From an uncultured Porphyromonadaceae bacterium (GTDB lineage: Bacteria; Bacteroidota; Bacteroidia; Bacteroidales; Muribaculaceae): a DNA stretch of 61,590 nucleotides. Numbering within the stretch: the stretch's first letter is position 1; every line of letters begins with the position of its first letter. Positions 25,801 to 34,573 of this stretch are shown here, one piece after another. The notes beneath the pieces were generated by a model. The model did not search any database, had not been told where the DNA came from, and saw only the letters and a list, made by a program, of their open reading frames with translations. The DNA is taken from assembly GCA_947174235.1 (NCBI GenBank), contig CAMWID010000009.1, forward strand, positions 1 through 61,590, written 5' to 3'. The translations under genes and the position numbers were made by a program.

Positions 25801-26687
25801 CTTCTTATTCTGAATATCTCAACAAAATTTTTCCCGGTGTAAAAGTACAGAAAATTTCTGTCAACGCCGGGTTTTCTTGTCCTAACAGGGATGGATCGAT
25901 CGGAACAGGAGGATGCTCCTACTGCCGAAACGATTCATTCTCGCCGGCATACTGCATGACAAGGGAGAGCGTCGCGTCTCAGATCACAAAAGGGAAAGCG
26001 TTTTTTTCCAGAAAGTATCCGGACATGAAATATCTGGCATATTTTCAATCATATACCAATACTCACGGACGCGACACAGCTCTTCTTGAAAAGCTTTATC
26101 GCGAGGCTTTGGATTGTGACGGAATAGTGGGGCTTGTAATCGGGACACGTCCTGACACCCTCCCGGGATGCGTGATAGATCTGCTCACAGAATTGAACAG
26201 GGAAAAACCTGTCTTTCTCGAGATCGGGGCTGAATCATCTTTCAACGAAACTCTCAAGACTATCAACAGACACCATTCGTGGGAAGACGTGGAAGACGCG
26301 GTCACAAGGGCTGCCGGAAGCGGGATCCGTTGCGGACTGCATCTGATTGCCGGACTGCCGGGCGAGAACCGCAGCCATATACTACAAAATGTAAGGAAAG
26401 CGTGTTCCCTGCCGATAGAGACCCTTAAGCTTCATCAGCTGCAGATACTTAAAGACACGCCGCTATACCATCAGTGGAAAAATGGCACAATAGATGTCAC
26501 GCCTTTCTCTCTGGATGATTATCTCCGACTTTGTGCGGAAATAACAGAAATAGTGCCGGATAGTATTGTTATAGAAAGATTTCTTGCCCAAAGTCCTCCC
26601 GATATGGTGGCTGCTCCTAAATGGGGACTGAAAAATTATCAGTTCACGAATCTACTGAATCAAATAATATCAAAGAAGAAGCGTTAA
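25797..26687 (+). CDS. TIGR01212/YhcC-family radical SAM protein
   Basis: 296-residue radical SAM protein. The characteristic extended motif is CPNRDGSIGTGGCSYCRND (about residues 24-42), where the Cys spacing CX12-13CX2C is typical of the YhcC group and not of classical CX3CX2C enzymes. Further family blocks are YFQSYTNTHG, GLVIGTRPDTLP, LEIGAESSFNETLKTINRHHSW and GLHLIAGLPGE. The biochemical role is not established. It overlaps aroC by 4 nt and ends the operon; a large hairpin follows at 26743. Confidence 0.9.
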   Translation: MTSYSEYLNKIFPGVKVQKISVNAGFSCPNRDGSIGTGGCSYCRNDSFSPAYCMTRESVASQITKGKAFFSRKYPDMKYLAYFQSYTNTHGRDTALLEKLYREALDCDGIVGLVIGTRPDTLPGCVIDLLTELNREKPVFLEIGAESSFNETLKTINRHHSWEDVEDAVTRAAGSGIRCGLHLIAGLPGENRSHILQNVRKACSLPIETLKLHQLQILKDTPLYHQWKNGTIDVTPFSLDDYLRLCAEITEIVPDSIVIERFLAQSPPDMVAAPKWGLKNYQFTNLLNQIISKKKR

Positions 26688-26742
26688 ACAGATGACAGGC
26701 AATTCATCAATGATGCCACGTTCCAAAGTAGCTTTTATTATT

Positions 26743-26812
26743 AAAGCATAATATAATCTGCATGTTATCAAACAGATGCCAAATAACCCAAATTTCGGAT
26801 TATGCTTTTTTA
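26743..26812 (+). terminator. Terminator of the rho operon
   Basis: AAAGCATAAT (26743-26752) pairs perfectly with ATTATGCTTT (26799-26808), followed by T-rich sequence. The intervening 46 nt can form an inner ATCTG/CAGAT stem (26756-26760 and 26773-26777), making a branched terminator. The loop is large for a normal intrinsic terminator. Confidence 0.55.
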
Positions 26813-26866
26813 CATTGCTGTTTGCCAATTATAAGAATGATCTAAACAGATTTAAACCACATAGTT

Positions 26867-27970
26867 ATGAAAAAGTTATTTGCAGCCGGGCTCTTCGCCC
26901 TTACCGCGGGTGCGTTTCCCGCCATGGCTGACATCACTGTCAAGCTCCCGTCAGATGCCGGGATCAAGTCTCTTGAATACAATTACACCACAATTCCCGC
27001 CCTCGCCTCTGCCAAAAGTCGCGCCGAACGTGGCACTGTCAGCGACAGCGTTGCTGTCAAAGACAACACCGCCGTTATCCCTGTGGGAAATGACAATGGA
27101 GGATACAGCTTTCAGATAAAGACAGGAGAAAAATCATATATTCCCATGTACGCTCTTCCCGGAGACAATGTGATTATAGAAATTTCTGCCCTTGAACCTC
27201 TCGATTATAAGGCTTCCGGATCTCAGCTCGCTGACGACATGAATGCGGTCGACGAGATTGAGGCTCCTTTTGTGGAGCAGATCTCCGCGATATCAAAATC
27301 TGAAAATCCTGACAGGCAGAAAATGCAGGAGATCTACGGTGATTTTATGGAAGCGATAAAAGAGTTTATTGAAGAGAATCCTACCTCCACCGCGTCAAGC
27401 ATGGCGATAATGTATCTTTCCGGAGATGACTTCGTGAATGCCTACAACCGTCTTGGGGAAAGGGCGAAGACATCTGCCGTATATCCTCTTGTAAGCCGCC
27501 AGTATGAAAGGGTTCAACAGAGTCTTGAAAAAGAGCGCAAACTCAAGGAGCTTTCCTCAGGCAACGTCGACGCCCCCGGCTTCTCACTGAAAGATCTTGA
27601 CGGCAAAATGGTAAGTCTTTCCGATTTCAAAGGGAAATGGGTAATCCTCGACTTCTGGGGCAGCTGGTGCCCCTGGTGTATCAAAGGGTTCCCTGAGCTG
27701 AAAGAGGCTTACAATAATTACAAAGGGGAACTCGAGATCATCGGCATTGACTGTCGCGAGGATGAGAACGCATGGAGAAAGGGAGTTGAGAAATACGAAC
27801 TTCCATGGGTCAACGTATACAATCCGGAGACAACAACCGTGCTTGATGATTATGCAGTATCCGGATTCCCGACAAAGGCAATCATCAATCCCGAAGGTAA
27901 AATCGCCAACATAACCGTAGGACACGATCCCGCCTTCTTCGACAAACTCAAAGAACTCATGGGGAAATAA
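26867..27970 (+). CDS. Exported TlpA-like thiol-disulfide oxidoreductase
   Basis: 367-residue periplasmic protein with a signal peptide (about residues 1-21, ending PAMA). The N-terminal half (about 22-230) is a beta-rich then helical domain of the kind found ahead of thioredoxin domains in Bacteroidota. The C-terminal half is a TlpA/AhpC-TSA-type thioredoxin fold starting APGFSLKDLDGKMVSLSDFKGKW, with the active site WGSWCPWC (Cys near residues 267 and 270), then ELEIIGIDCREDE and the cis-Pro loop region VSGFPTKAIINPEGKI. It probably reduces disulfides of exported proteins or of cytochrome-type partners. Monocistronic; a perfect 22-bp hairpin follows. Confidence 0.9.
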   Translation: MKKLFAAGLFALTAGAFPAMADITVKLPSDAGIKSLEYNYTTIPALASAKSRAERGTVSDSVAVKDNTAVIPVGNDNGGYSFQIKTGEKSYIPMYALPGDNVIIEISALEPLDYKASGSQLADDMNAVDEIEAPFVEQISAISKSENPDRQKMQEIYGDFMEAIKEFIEENPTSTASSMAIMYLSGDDFVNAYNRLGERAKTSAVYPLVSRQYERVQQSLEKERKLKELSSGNVDAPGFSLKDLDGKMVSLSDFKGKWVILDFWGSWCPWCIKGFPELKEAYNNYKGELEIIGIDCREDENAWRKGVEKYELPWVNVYNPETTTVLDDYAVSGFPTKAIINPEGKIANITVGHDPAFFDKLKELMGK

Positions 27971-27983
27971 TTGGATAATCCAC

Positions 27984-28034
27984 ATCTAAATAAAATCGGC
28001 AAGCCTTGAAGAGGCTTGCCGATTTTATTTAGAT
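27984..28034. terminator. Bidirectional terminator, perfect 22-bp hairpin
   Basis: Left arm 27984-28005 and right arm 28013-28034 are perfect reverse complements around loop TTGAAGA. The GC-rich core GGCAAGCC/GGCTTGCC is nearest the loop and the outer part is AT-rich. It lies between the convergent tlpA-like and GH97 genes. Confidence 0.85.
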
Positions 28035-28089
28035 GAACATAACGAAAACTCGCCGCCACTGCGACCACGAAATTTTAAAGAACGCGGTC

Positions 28090-30030
28090 TTAGTTTTGGA
28101 GAACAAAGCCGGATGAGGGATTGAGTGTCACCGCGACTTTTTCGGGATTCTTGACTGTGATTTCAGATTTCACAGGTTCCCCTTTCTTGTCGTCATTGAT
28201 CATCTGCAATTTTGCACCTTTCTCTAACATCGGAAGATTCAGCTCAAGTTTCAGCGGTTTTTCAAGATTGCTGACTCCGGCCACATACCACACGTCGCCA
28301 TGACGGCGTGCCACAACCGCATACTGACCGGGGTACCCGGCAATATATTTGGTGTCATCCCATGTTGTCGGGACATTCTTCATGAAATCTATCGCCACGG
28401 CGGGAGCATCAGTAAGATTGTTGGGAGCCAACGCGAAATTCTGAACAGGATTCTGGAACAATACAGCTACTGCGAGCTGGAAAGCATCACTTGTGCGACG
28501 CACATTTCCCCCGTCATTCCCTTTGTTCATTCTTTTGTTGAGGAAAGAACCTCCATATTCCATGATAGCCGCCGAGTTGCGGATAAAGGGGTGGAGTGTG
28601 GCATGCAGAGCCTCCTTGTCACAGAATTTCTGATCAAAAATCATATTTTCCGAAGCGAGAACAGCTTCCGACCCTACAAAATTGGGATACATCCTCTCCC
28701 AACCTCTCGGAAGCGTGCAGCCATGGAAAACGACATCTATTCCATAATCAGCCGCGTCACTGAGAATATCCTCATACAGGCGCATCGTCTCCTGCTTGTC
28801 ACCACCGAAGAAATCCACCTTAATAGCGTCTACACCGTTATCCTTCATCCACTTCATCCATTTCTTGCGCTCAATAGGACGATCCATTCTGTTGATCGGA
28901 CCCTGTTCAATGTCATTCCAATGACCTGACGAAGAATACCACAATATCGGGTTCACCCCTTTCGAGTGAGCATACTTGATAAGCTCTTCCATCTTCTTTT
29001 CCCCGATATTGTTGTCCCACCAGTTGTCGATAAGCACATTGTCGTAACCCATCTCTGCGGCGAAATCAATATATGTCTTCTGGTCGTCATAATTGATGCT
29101 TCCGTCCTGCCAGAGTATCCAGCTCCATGTTCCTTTCGCCGCGCGCGCCGGACGAGACGTGGCATATTTGGGTTCCACGAGATCCCATGGAAGCGTCGTC
29201 TCCACTATCGGAGCAAGATTGTCGGAAACAGCCATAACCCGCCAGGGAGTATACCCCGGAAGTGCCACTCCGGGAGTCGAGCTCCCGTTGCCATTGTTTT
29301 CCTCATCCATAGGGAATGCTATGGAATACCGTCCGTTCTCAAAGTCGCTGAGATGTGACCCGCAGTAATAACCGTCCACACCGGTCTCCGTAAGAAGTGC
29401 CCATATCCCATCCGGAGTCTTGAAAAGTGCAGGAAACGTGTAGCCCCTTCCATACTCCGATTTCTGATTCATTGGAGCGTCCACCACATAATACTCCTCA
29501 TAACTCGGCTTTGTTCGCTTCCATCCTATCATCGGATCTGATTGGGAGGTCAGAAATGTGGTGGTCCCTTCCGGGAAACCGAAAGAACTCTTCTCTTCTT
29601 TGACCACCATGGATCCTTTCCCGTTCTGTCTCGGCACACGATAACGGAACGCCACTCCGTCGTCCGCCACATGCCATTCCATGTCGAGACGCTTCCCTTC
29701 ATCTCCGGCATATTCTACCACAGCGTTCGTGGCTGAGACATCCACATTACTTTTCTTGATCTTGTCTTGAGTATATGACCGCGACACGTCACTTATCCTG
29801 ACATCCCCTTCTTTTAGTCCTTTCGACAGATCTGCAAAGTCTGTCACCAGACCGATCGGAGCTTTATCGATGACAGTCTTGCCGTCTAAAATGACGGAAT
29901 AAACGGGTTGCCCTCCCGTTGCAAAAGATGTCACTACTTTTAATTTCCCTGAAGGGCTCTCGATCACCGCCCCCTGGGCACAAAGAGCAGCGAGCATAAA
30001 TGAAGACAATATAATATTTCTGCGTTTCAT
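28090..30030 (-). CDS. Glycoside hydrolase family 97 (alpha-glucosidase/alpha-galactosidase type)
   Basis: 646 residues from ATG 30030, which gives a clean signal peptide (MKRRNIILSSFMLAALCAQG); an ATG 30 nt upstream adds residues before it. The N-terminal beta-sandwich starts VIESPSGKLKVVTSF, the central (beta/alpha)8 barrel contains WSWILWQDGSINYDDQKTY and DAIKVDFFGGDKQ, and a C-terminal sheet ends VAVTLNPSSGFVLQN. The Asp in KVDF (about residue 405) and Glu in VGSEAVLASE (about 456-461) sit where the retaining GH97 alpha-galactosidase subgroup has nucleophile and acid/base, rather than the inverting SusB pattern. It acts in the periplasm on alpha-linked sugars. It stands alone, convergent with tlpA, and is not inside a visible PUL. 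Confidence 0.92.
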   Translation of the reverse strand: MKRRNIILSSFMLAALCAQGAVIESPSGKLKVVTSFATGGQPVYSVILDGKTVIDKAPIGLVTDFADLSKGLKEGDVRISDVSRSYTQDKIKKSNVDVSATNAVVEYAGDEGKRLDMEWHVADDGVAFRYRVPRQNGKGSMVVKEEKSSFGFPEGTTTFLTSQSDPMIGWKRTKPSYEEYYVVDAPMNQKSEYGRGYTFPALFKTPDGIWALLTETGVDGYYCGSHLSDFENGRYSIAFPMDEENNGNGSSTPGVALPGYTPWRVMAVSDNLAPIVETTLPWDLVEPKYATSRPARAAKGTWSWILWQDGSINYDDQKTYIDFAAEMGYDNVLIDNWWDNNIGEKKMEELIKYAHSKGVNPILWYSSSGHWNDIEQGPINRMDRPIERKKWMKWMKDNGVDAIKVDFFGGDKQETMRLYEDILSDAADYGIDVVFHGCTLPRGWERMYPNFVGSEAVLASENMIFDQKFCDKEALHATLHPFIRNSAAIMEYGGSFLNKRMNKGNDGGNVRRTSDAFQLAVAVLFQNPVQNFALAPNNLTDAPAVAIDFMKNVPTTWDDTKYIAGYPGQYAVVARRHGDVWYVAGVSNLEKPLKLELNLPMLEKGAKLQMINDDKKGEPVKSEITVKNPEKVAVTLNPSSGFVLQN

Positions 30031-30332
30031 GATTTGAAATTTTTCACAAATATAATACAAAAATCCTCACGAATCCGGACCCGGATATAATTTGCAATAA
30101 AAACCACCTTAAATGAAAGATCCGCTGCCATAGACAGATTGTCGACTATCTACAGACGGTCTTCAAATATCTACAATTAGTCGCGATATCCGCGTCTCTG
30201 TGCCATAAAAATAATGCATAGACAAAAAATCTCAGTTTAACATATTTCATATGTTATATTTCGTTGTTTTTTATTAATTTTGCGTAATCTCTCTCATCTC
30301 CTCTGTACCAAAGAGAAAAAATAAATCTAATC
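30031..30332. promoter_or_regulatory. Divergent region between GH97 and rseC-rnf, with operator-like palindromes
   Basis: The rseC-rnf -7 box TAATTTTG is at 30275-30282. A 7-5-7 inverted repeat TAACATATTTCATATGTTA (30238-30256) covers the expected -33 position. A second near-palindrome AGATTGTCGACTATCT (30136-30151, one mismatched pair) and two TCTAC words 21 bp apart (30149, 30170) lie further up. No gene is seen here. Confidence 0.5.
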
Positions 30333-30794
30333 ATGTCACCAGAAGAAACACTTGAACACATCGACCATTCCGCAATAGTGGAATCCGTAGATCCCGGCAA
30401 AAATACGGTCAATGTCAGGATCAATGATACCGGAGAATGCGGAGATTGTCCAGCGGCAAGACTTTGCGCCGCCAACGGCGAGCCGTCGAACCGTATTTCA
30501 ATAGTCACGCCACATGCCTCCGGCTACCGCAAGGGAGACATTGTAACAGTAAGAGGCACCGAACAGATGCATCGGAAAGCAGTGATGTATGCCACTGTAT
30601 TACCTTGTATCGCTCTTGTGGCTGTTATGGTCTTAGTGTTCCTCATCACTTTCAACCAGCTTGCCGCGGCTTTAAGCGGGATAGGAGCCACCATCCTGTT
30701 CTTCATATTGCTGTGGGGTTTCCGCAACCGTATAGCTCATGAATTTTCGTTTACAATAATCGGGAAACCTCAACGCCCGGGAGAAGAAAAATAA
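30333..30794 (+). CDS. rseC: SoxR-reducing/RseC-family membrane protein
   Basis: 153-residue inner-membrane protein of the RseC family, which in Bacteroidota precedes rnfB. The N-terminal half has a small beta domain with cysteines in GECGDCPAARLC, a possible Fe-S or redox site. Two transmembrane helices follow (about residues 88-109 and 111-132), then a short C-terminal tail. In E. coli RseC works with the Rsx/Rnf complex in keeping SoxR reduced and modulates sigma E; Bacteroidota lack that sigma E circuit, so here it is better viewed as an Rnf-associated factor. It is 24 nt before rnfB. Confidence 0.85.
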   Translation: MSPEETLEHIDHSAIVESVDPGKNTVNVRINDTGECGDCPAARLCAANGEPSNRISIVTPHASGYRKGDIVTVRGTEQMHRKAVMYATVLPCIALVAVMVLVFLITFNQLAAALSGIGATILFFILLWGFRNRIAHEFSFTIIGKPQRPGEEK

Positions 30795-30818
30795 AAACAG
30801 ATTCCATCTTACTGACTT

Positions 30819-31628
30819 ATGACTATAGGAATTTCCATCATCGTATTAGGGGTGATCGGCATAATCGCCGCAGTACTCCTCTTCATCGCCGCGAAGAAAT
30901 TTTACGTCTTTGAAGACCCCAAAATCGGAGAAATAGAGGAGCTGCTTCCCGGAGCGAACTGCGGTGGATGCGGATTCTCCGGATGCCATGCGTTTGCTGT
31001 GGAGTGCGCCCAGGCAAAATCTATGGACGGACTCATATGTACGGGAGTCGATGCGGAGGGAATGAAAAAAATCGCAGGCATCGCGGGACTCACCCCCGTG
31101 GAAGCACAAAGAAAGATTGCCGTGATAAAATGCAGCGCGTCTTGTGAAAACAGGGATCCGCGCAACATATATGACGGTGTCCGCTCCTGTGCCATAGAAT
31201 CCGCCCTCTATCAGGGTGAAAGCGACTGCATCTACGGGTGTCTCGGTTGTGGCGACTGCGTGAAAGCATGTCCTTTCGGAGCCATGCGTCTCGACCCGGG
31301 AGAACAGCTTCCGCATGTAGACCTTGAGAAATGCACCGGTTGCGGCAAATGCGTGGAAACTTGTCCCCGCCATCTTTGTGAGCTCTCCCCCATCCATACA
31401 GACAGGCCTGTGGTCTGGGTGGCATGCGCGAACCGTGATCGCGGTCCGGTGGCGATGAAAGAATGCGGCGTGGCGTGTATCGGCTGCACCAAATGCCGGA
31501 AGGTGTGTCCTGTGGAGGCTCCTTCAATCACATCTTTTTTGGCACACATAGATCAGGAGAAGTGTACTTCCTGTGGAGAATGTATCCAGGCGTGTCCGCG
31601 CCATTCGATAAGATCCTCAGCCGGATGA
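30819..31628 (+). CDS. rnfB: Rnf electron-transport complex subunit B
   Basis: 269-residue membrane-anchored iron-sulfur subunit that takes electrons from ferredoxin into the Rnf complex. An N-terminal transmembrane helix (about residues 4-25) leads to the 4Fe-4S domain LLPGANCGGCGFSGCHAFAVEC. Four ferredoxin-type motifs follow: CLGCGDCVKACP, CTGCGKCVETCP, CIGCTKCRKVCP and CTSCGECIQACP. This is the long form with two double-cluster domains, as in clostridial and Bacteroidota Rnf; E. coli RsxB has only one pair. The complex couples ferredoxin:NAD oxidoreduction to Na+ or H+ transport. Confidence 0.95.
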   Translation: MTIGISIIVLGVIGIIAAVLLFIAAKKFYVFEDPKIGEIEELLPGANCGGCGFSGCHAFAVECAQAKSMDGLICTGVDAEGMKKIAGIAGLTPVEAQRKIAVIKCSASCENRDPRNIYDGVRSCAIESALYQGESDCIYGCLGCGDCVKACPFGAMRLDPGEQLPHVDLEKCTGCGKCVETCPRHLCELSPIHTDRPVVWVACANRDRGPVAMKECGVACIGCTKCRKVCPVEAPSITSFLAHIDQEKCTSCGECIQACPRHSIRSSAG

Positions 31629-31680
31629 CCCAGTCCGGACTTTGAAACTCACTCAGTATTCAAAATTCCACATTCAAAGG

Positions 31681-32988
31681 ATGAAGACATTTAAAATCGG
31701 GGGCATACACCCCCCTGAAAATAAAACCACCGGCGACAGTCCGGTAGTTGATATGCCGGTGCCGGGCGAACTTCGCATAATGCTTTCCCAATGCATCGGG
31801 GTGCCGGCGAAACCAATCGTAAAACCCGGTGACAAGGTAGAATACGGACAGATGATAGCCGAGGCTCCGGCATTCGTGAGCGCTCCGGTGTATTCCCCGG
31901 TAAACGGAACCGTCAAGAAACTTGAGCCCACGAGAACCCCCCAGGGGATATGGCAGGATTCCATAGTAATCGAGACAGATATGGACAATCCTGTCTCATG
32001 GCCCGCACCTCGGACTCAGGAAGAGGTGAACGACCTTTCGCCGGATGAGATCATCGACCTCGTGGGCAACTCTGGAATCGTAGGTCTCGGTGGGGCTACA
32101 TTCCCCACAAAAGTCAAACTTTCGGTACCCAAAGGGAAATCCGTGGAATATGTCCTAATTAACGGAGCGGAATGCGAGCCATGTCTCACATGTGACGACG
32201 CGCTCATGCGATATGACGCACACAATATTGTCAAAGGAACACTCCTGATAATGAAAGCCACAGGGGCAAAATCAGGCATAATCGGCATCGAAGAGAACAA
32301 GCCGGATGCAATAAAGGCGATGAAAGCCGCCGTATCAGGCGAGCGTAGCCTTAACGTGGTGACTTTGAAGAAAAAATATCCACAAGGTGGCGAAAAGCAG
32401 CTGATATACGCCCTTACCGGAAGAACTGTCCCTGCGGGAGCCCTCCCGATCGAGACAGGATGTATTGTAGACAACGTGGCGACAGCATATGCCATATATG
32501 ACGCCATATACAACAGGCGTCCACTGACAGAAAGAATAGTCACCGTGACCGGTCCGGAAATATCAGAACCCGGCAATTTCCGTGTCAAAAACGGCACATC
32601 CATTAAAGACATCCTTGATTTCGCTGGTGGAGTGCCGGAAGATACAGGTAAAATAATCGCCGGAGGACCCATGATGGGAAAAGCAGTATCAACTCTTGAG
32701 ACTCCCGCCACCAAAGGGCTTTCAGGATTGGTGGCGCTCCCTCTTTCAGAATCTTTGAGAAAAAAAGAGGGTCCATGCATACGGTGCGCGAGATGCGTGA
32801 GCGTCTGCCCCATGGGACTCGAGCCTTATCTGCTGATGCTGCAGGCTGACGTAAAAAAATGGGACGACATGGCGGCAAGCGGAGTCATGAACTGCCTTGA
32901 ATGCGGATGCTGCACTTATACTTGCCCTTCCTACCGCCCGCTACTCGACATGATCAAGCTTGGAAAACAGGAACTACGTAAGAAATAA
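31681..32988 (+). CDS. rnfC: Rnf electron-transport complex subunit C
   Basis: 435 residues from ATG 31681, which gives the standard N-terminus MKTFKIGGIHPPENK; an in-frame TTG at 31642 would add 13 residues without family match. RnfC is the peripheral subunit that binds NADH/FMN and exchanges electrons with RnfB. A barrel-sandwich domain (IMLSQCIGVPAKPIVKPGDKVEYGQMI) precedes the Complex1_51K-like nucleotide fold with GLGGATFPTKVKL and LINGAECEPCLTCDD. Two 4Fe-4S motifs close the protein: CIRCARCVSVCPMG and CLECGCCTYTCPSYRP. It is followed 5 nt later by rnfD. Confidence 0.95.
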   Translation: MKTFKIGGIHPPENKTTGDSPVVDMPVPGELRIMLSQCIGVPAKPIVKPGDKVEYGQMIAEAPAFVSAPVYSPVNGTVKKLEPTRTPQGIWQDSIVIETDMDNPVSWPAPRTQEEVNDLSPDEIIDLVGNSGIVGLGGATFPTKVKLSVPKGKSVEYVLINGAECEPCLTCDDALMRYDAHNIVKGTLLIMKATGAKSGIIGIEENKPDAIKAMKAAVSGERSLNVVTLKKKYPQGGEKQLIYALTGRTVPAGALPIETGCIVDNVATAYAIYDAIYNRRPLTERIVTVTGPEISEPGNFRVKNGTSIKDILDFAGGVPEDTGKIIAGGPMMGKAVSTLETPATKGLSGLVALPLSESLRKKEGPCIRCARCVSVCPMGLEPYLLMLQADVKKWDDMAASGVMNCLECGCCTYTCPSYRPLLDMIKLGKQELRKK

Positions 32989-32993
32989 TAATT

Positions 32994-33974
32994 ATGAATA
33001 AACTGATCATATCCCTGTCTCCTCACATTCATGCACCAGGGAGCATAGACCGGTGTATGTGGAACGTGGTGATCGCATTGGTTCCGGCACTTGCAGTGGC
33101 ACTATGGACTTTCGGGCTGCCCGCACTTTGGGTGACCCTTATTAGTGTCGGGGCTTGTCTTCTGACAGAATGGACCATAACAAAGTTCATGTTTCGCAGA
33201 CCTTGCACACTGTCAAACGGTTCGGCATTGATCACCGGAATCCTTCTGGCTTTCAATCTACCGAGCATACTCCCGTGGTGGATGGTCATCATCGGAGCCA
33301 TAGTCGCTATCGGAATAGGAAAAATGAGCTTCGGAGGTCTTGGATGCAATATCTGGAATCCGGCTCTCGTAGGGCGCGTGTTCCTGCTTCTTTCATTTCC
33401 CGCCGCCATGACCACATGGCCTGAGAATGTGGATTCGGCATTCAATGCCACGACCGGAGCATCCTCGCAAGTGGATGCCAGCTCAGGAGCCACCCTTCTC
33501 ACACATCTCAACTCCGGAGATACATCTTTAGCGGATTATAATCTCCTTGACATGATGACGGGACATATGAACGGATCACTCGGGGAAGTCGGAGGTCTCG
33601 CGATATTGTTGGGACTCATATATCTGCTCGTCACAAGGACTATCACATGGCACATCCCGGTATCGGTAATCGCTTCGGCGGCATTCTTTTCATGGGCGTT
33701 CGGCGGGAATCCCATACTTGACATTTTCGCCGGAGGTCTCCTTCTCGGCGCTGTCTTTATGGCTACAGACTATGTCACCTCACCAATGACCGGCAAAGGG
33801 CAGCTCATATTCGGAGCCATGATAGGTCTTATCACCATTATCATACGGCGCTACGGAGCATATCCCGAAGGGATGTCGTTCGCCATACTCCTGATGAACA
33901 GCTTTGTACCATTGATCAACCGTTATTGCCGTCCGGCGATTTTCGGTGCAAAAGGAAGGAGGAATCAGGCATGA
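32994..33974 (+). CDS. rnfD: Rnf electron-transport complex subunit D
   Basis: 326-residue polytopic membrane subunit, related to NqrB. It begins LIISLSPHIHAPGSIDRCMWNVVIAL, the usual RnfD start, and has about nine hydrophobic helices. The FMN attachment region shows the Ser/Gly/Ala/Thr segment SSGATLLTHLNS (about residues 163-174), consistent with a covalent flavin on the Thr of SGAT. Later blocks MATDYVTSPMTGKGQ and AILLMNSFVPLINRY match the family. The stop overlaps the rnfG start as ATGA. Confidence 0.94.
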   Translation: MNKLIISLSPHIHAPGSIDRCMWNVVIALVPALAVALWTFGLPALWVTLISVGACLLTEWTITKFMFRRPCTLSNGSALITGILLAFNLPSILPWWMVIIGAIVAIGIGKMSFGGLGCNIWNPALVGRVFLLLSFPAAMTTWPENVDSAFNATTGASSQVDASSGATLLTHLNSGDTSLADYNLLDMMTGHMNGSLGEVGGLAILLGLIYLLVTRTITWHIPVSVIASAAFFSWAFGGNPILDIFAGGLLLGAVFMATDYVTSPMTGKGQLIFGAMIGLITIIIRRYGAYPEGMSFAILLMNSFVPLINRYCRPAIFGAKGRRNQA

Positions 33975-34573
33975 AGAAACTTGCATCCACACTCCCCAAC
34001 ATGATCATCTCTCTGGGATCTATCACCGTGATTGCCGGAGCTTTGCTCGGCTGGATGTATTCAGTCACAAAGGAACCTATAGCCTTGCAGGCGCAGGCGC
34101 AGCAGCAGGCGGCGATAGCCGAAGTCGCACCGGAGTTCAACAACAATCCGGAGGAGGACAAATGGGAAACCACCATCGACGGAAACACATTTGTCGTATA
34201 TCCGGCTTACGATAACGACAAACTTGCAGGAGCGGCGGTAAAAGGTGTGTCAATGAATGGATTTGCCGGAGAAATCGTTGTAATGTGCGGTTTTGAGGCA
34301 GACGGGACTGTAAAAGACTATCGCGTGCTCCAGCAGGCTGAGACTCCCGGACTCGGCACAAAAATGGAATTATGGTTCCGTGATCCCGCAGGGGCACGGT
34401 CTGTGATCGGCAAGAATCCTGACAAAACCTCTTTCTATGTTTCCAAAGACGCGGGTGGTGAAATCGACGGAATAACCGCAGCCACAATATCTTCCCGCGC
34501 TTTTCTGGAAACAATGAGAAACGCTTTCGAGGCATATAGGGAATATGAAAAAACTCAAGCAGCAAAAAAATGA
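33971..34573 (+). CDS. rnfG: Rnf electron-transport complex subunit G
   Basis: 200 residues from ATG 33971, which overlaps the rnfD stop; a longer reading from 33926 would lie within rnfD. RnfG has one transmembrane helix (about residues 9-29) and a periplasmic FMN-binding domain. The flavin site is GEIDGITAATISSRAFLETM near residues 166-185, where the second Thr of TAAT is the expected covalent FMN anchor. The motif has Ala where S/TGAT usually has Gly, a common variant. It overlaps rnfE by ATGA. Confidence 0.93.
   Translation: MKKLASTLPNMIISLGSITVIAGALLGWMYSVTKEPIALQAQAQQQAAIAEVAPEFNNNPEEDKWETTIDGNTFVVYPAYDNDKLAGAAVKGVSMNGFAGEIVVMCGFEADGTVKDYRVLQQAETPGLGTKMELWFRDPAGARSVIGKNPDKTSFYVSKDAGGEIDGITAATISSRAFLETMRNAFEAYREYEKTQAAKK

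Noticed and set aside
28300..28929. 209-codon plus-strand frame
   Set aside because: Antisense to the GH97 gene; no family features.
32016..32813. 265-codon minus-strand frame
   Set aside because: Antisense to rnfC with its 4Fe-4S motifs; no domain in the translation.
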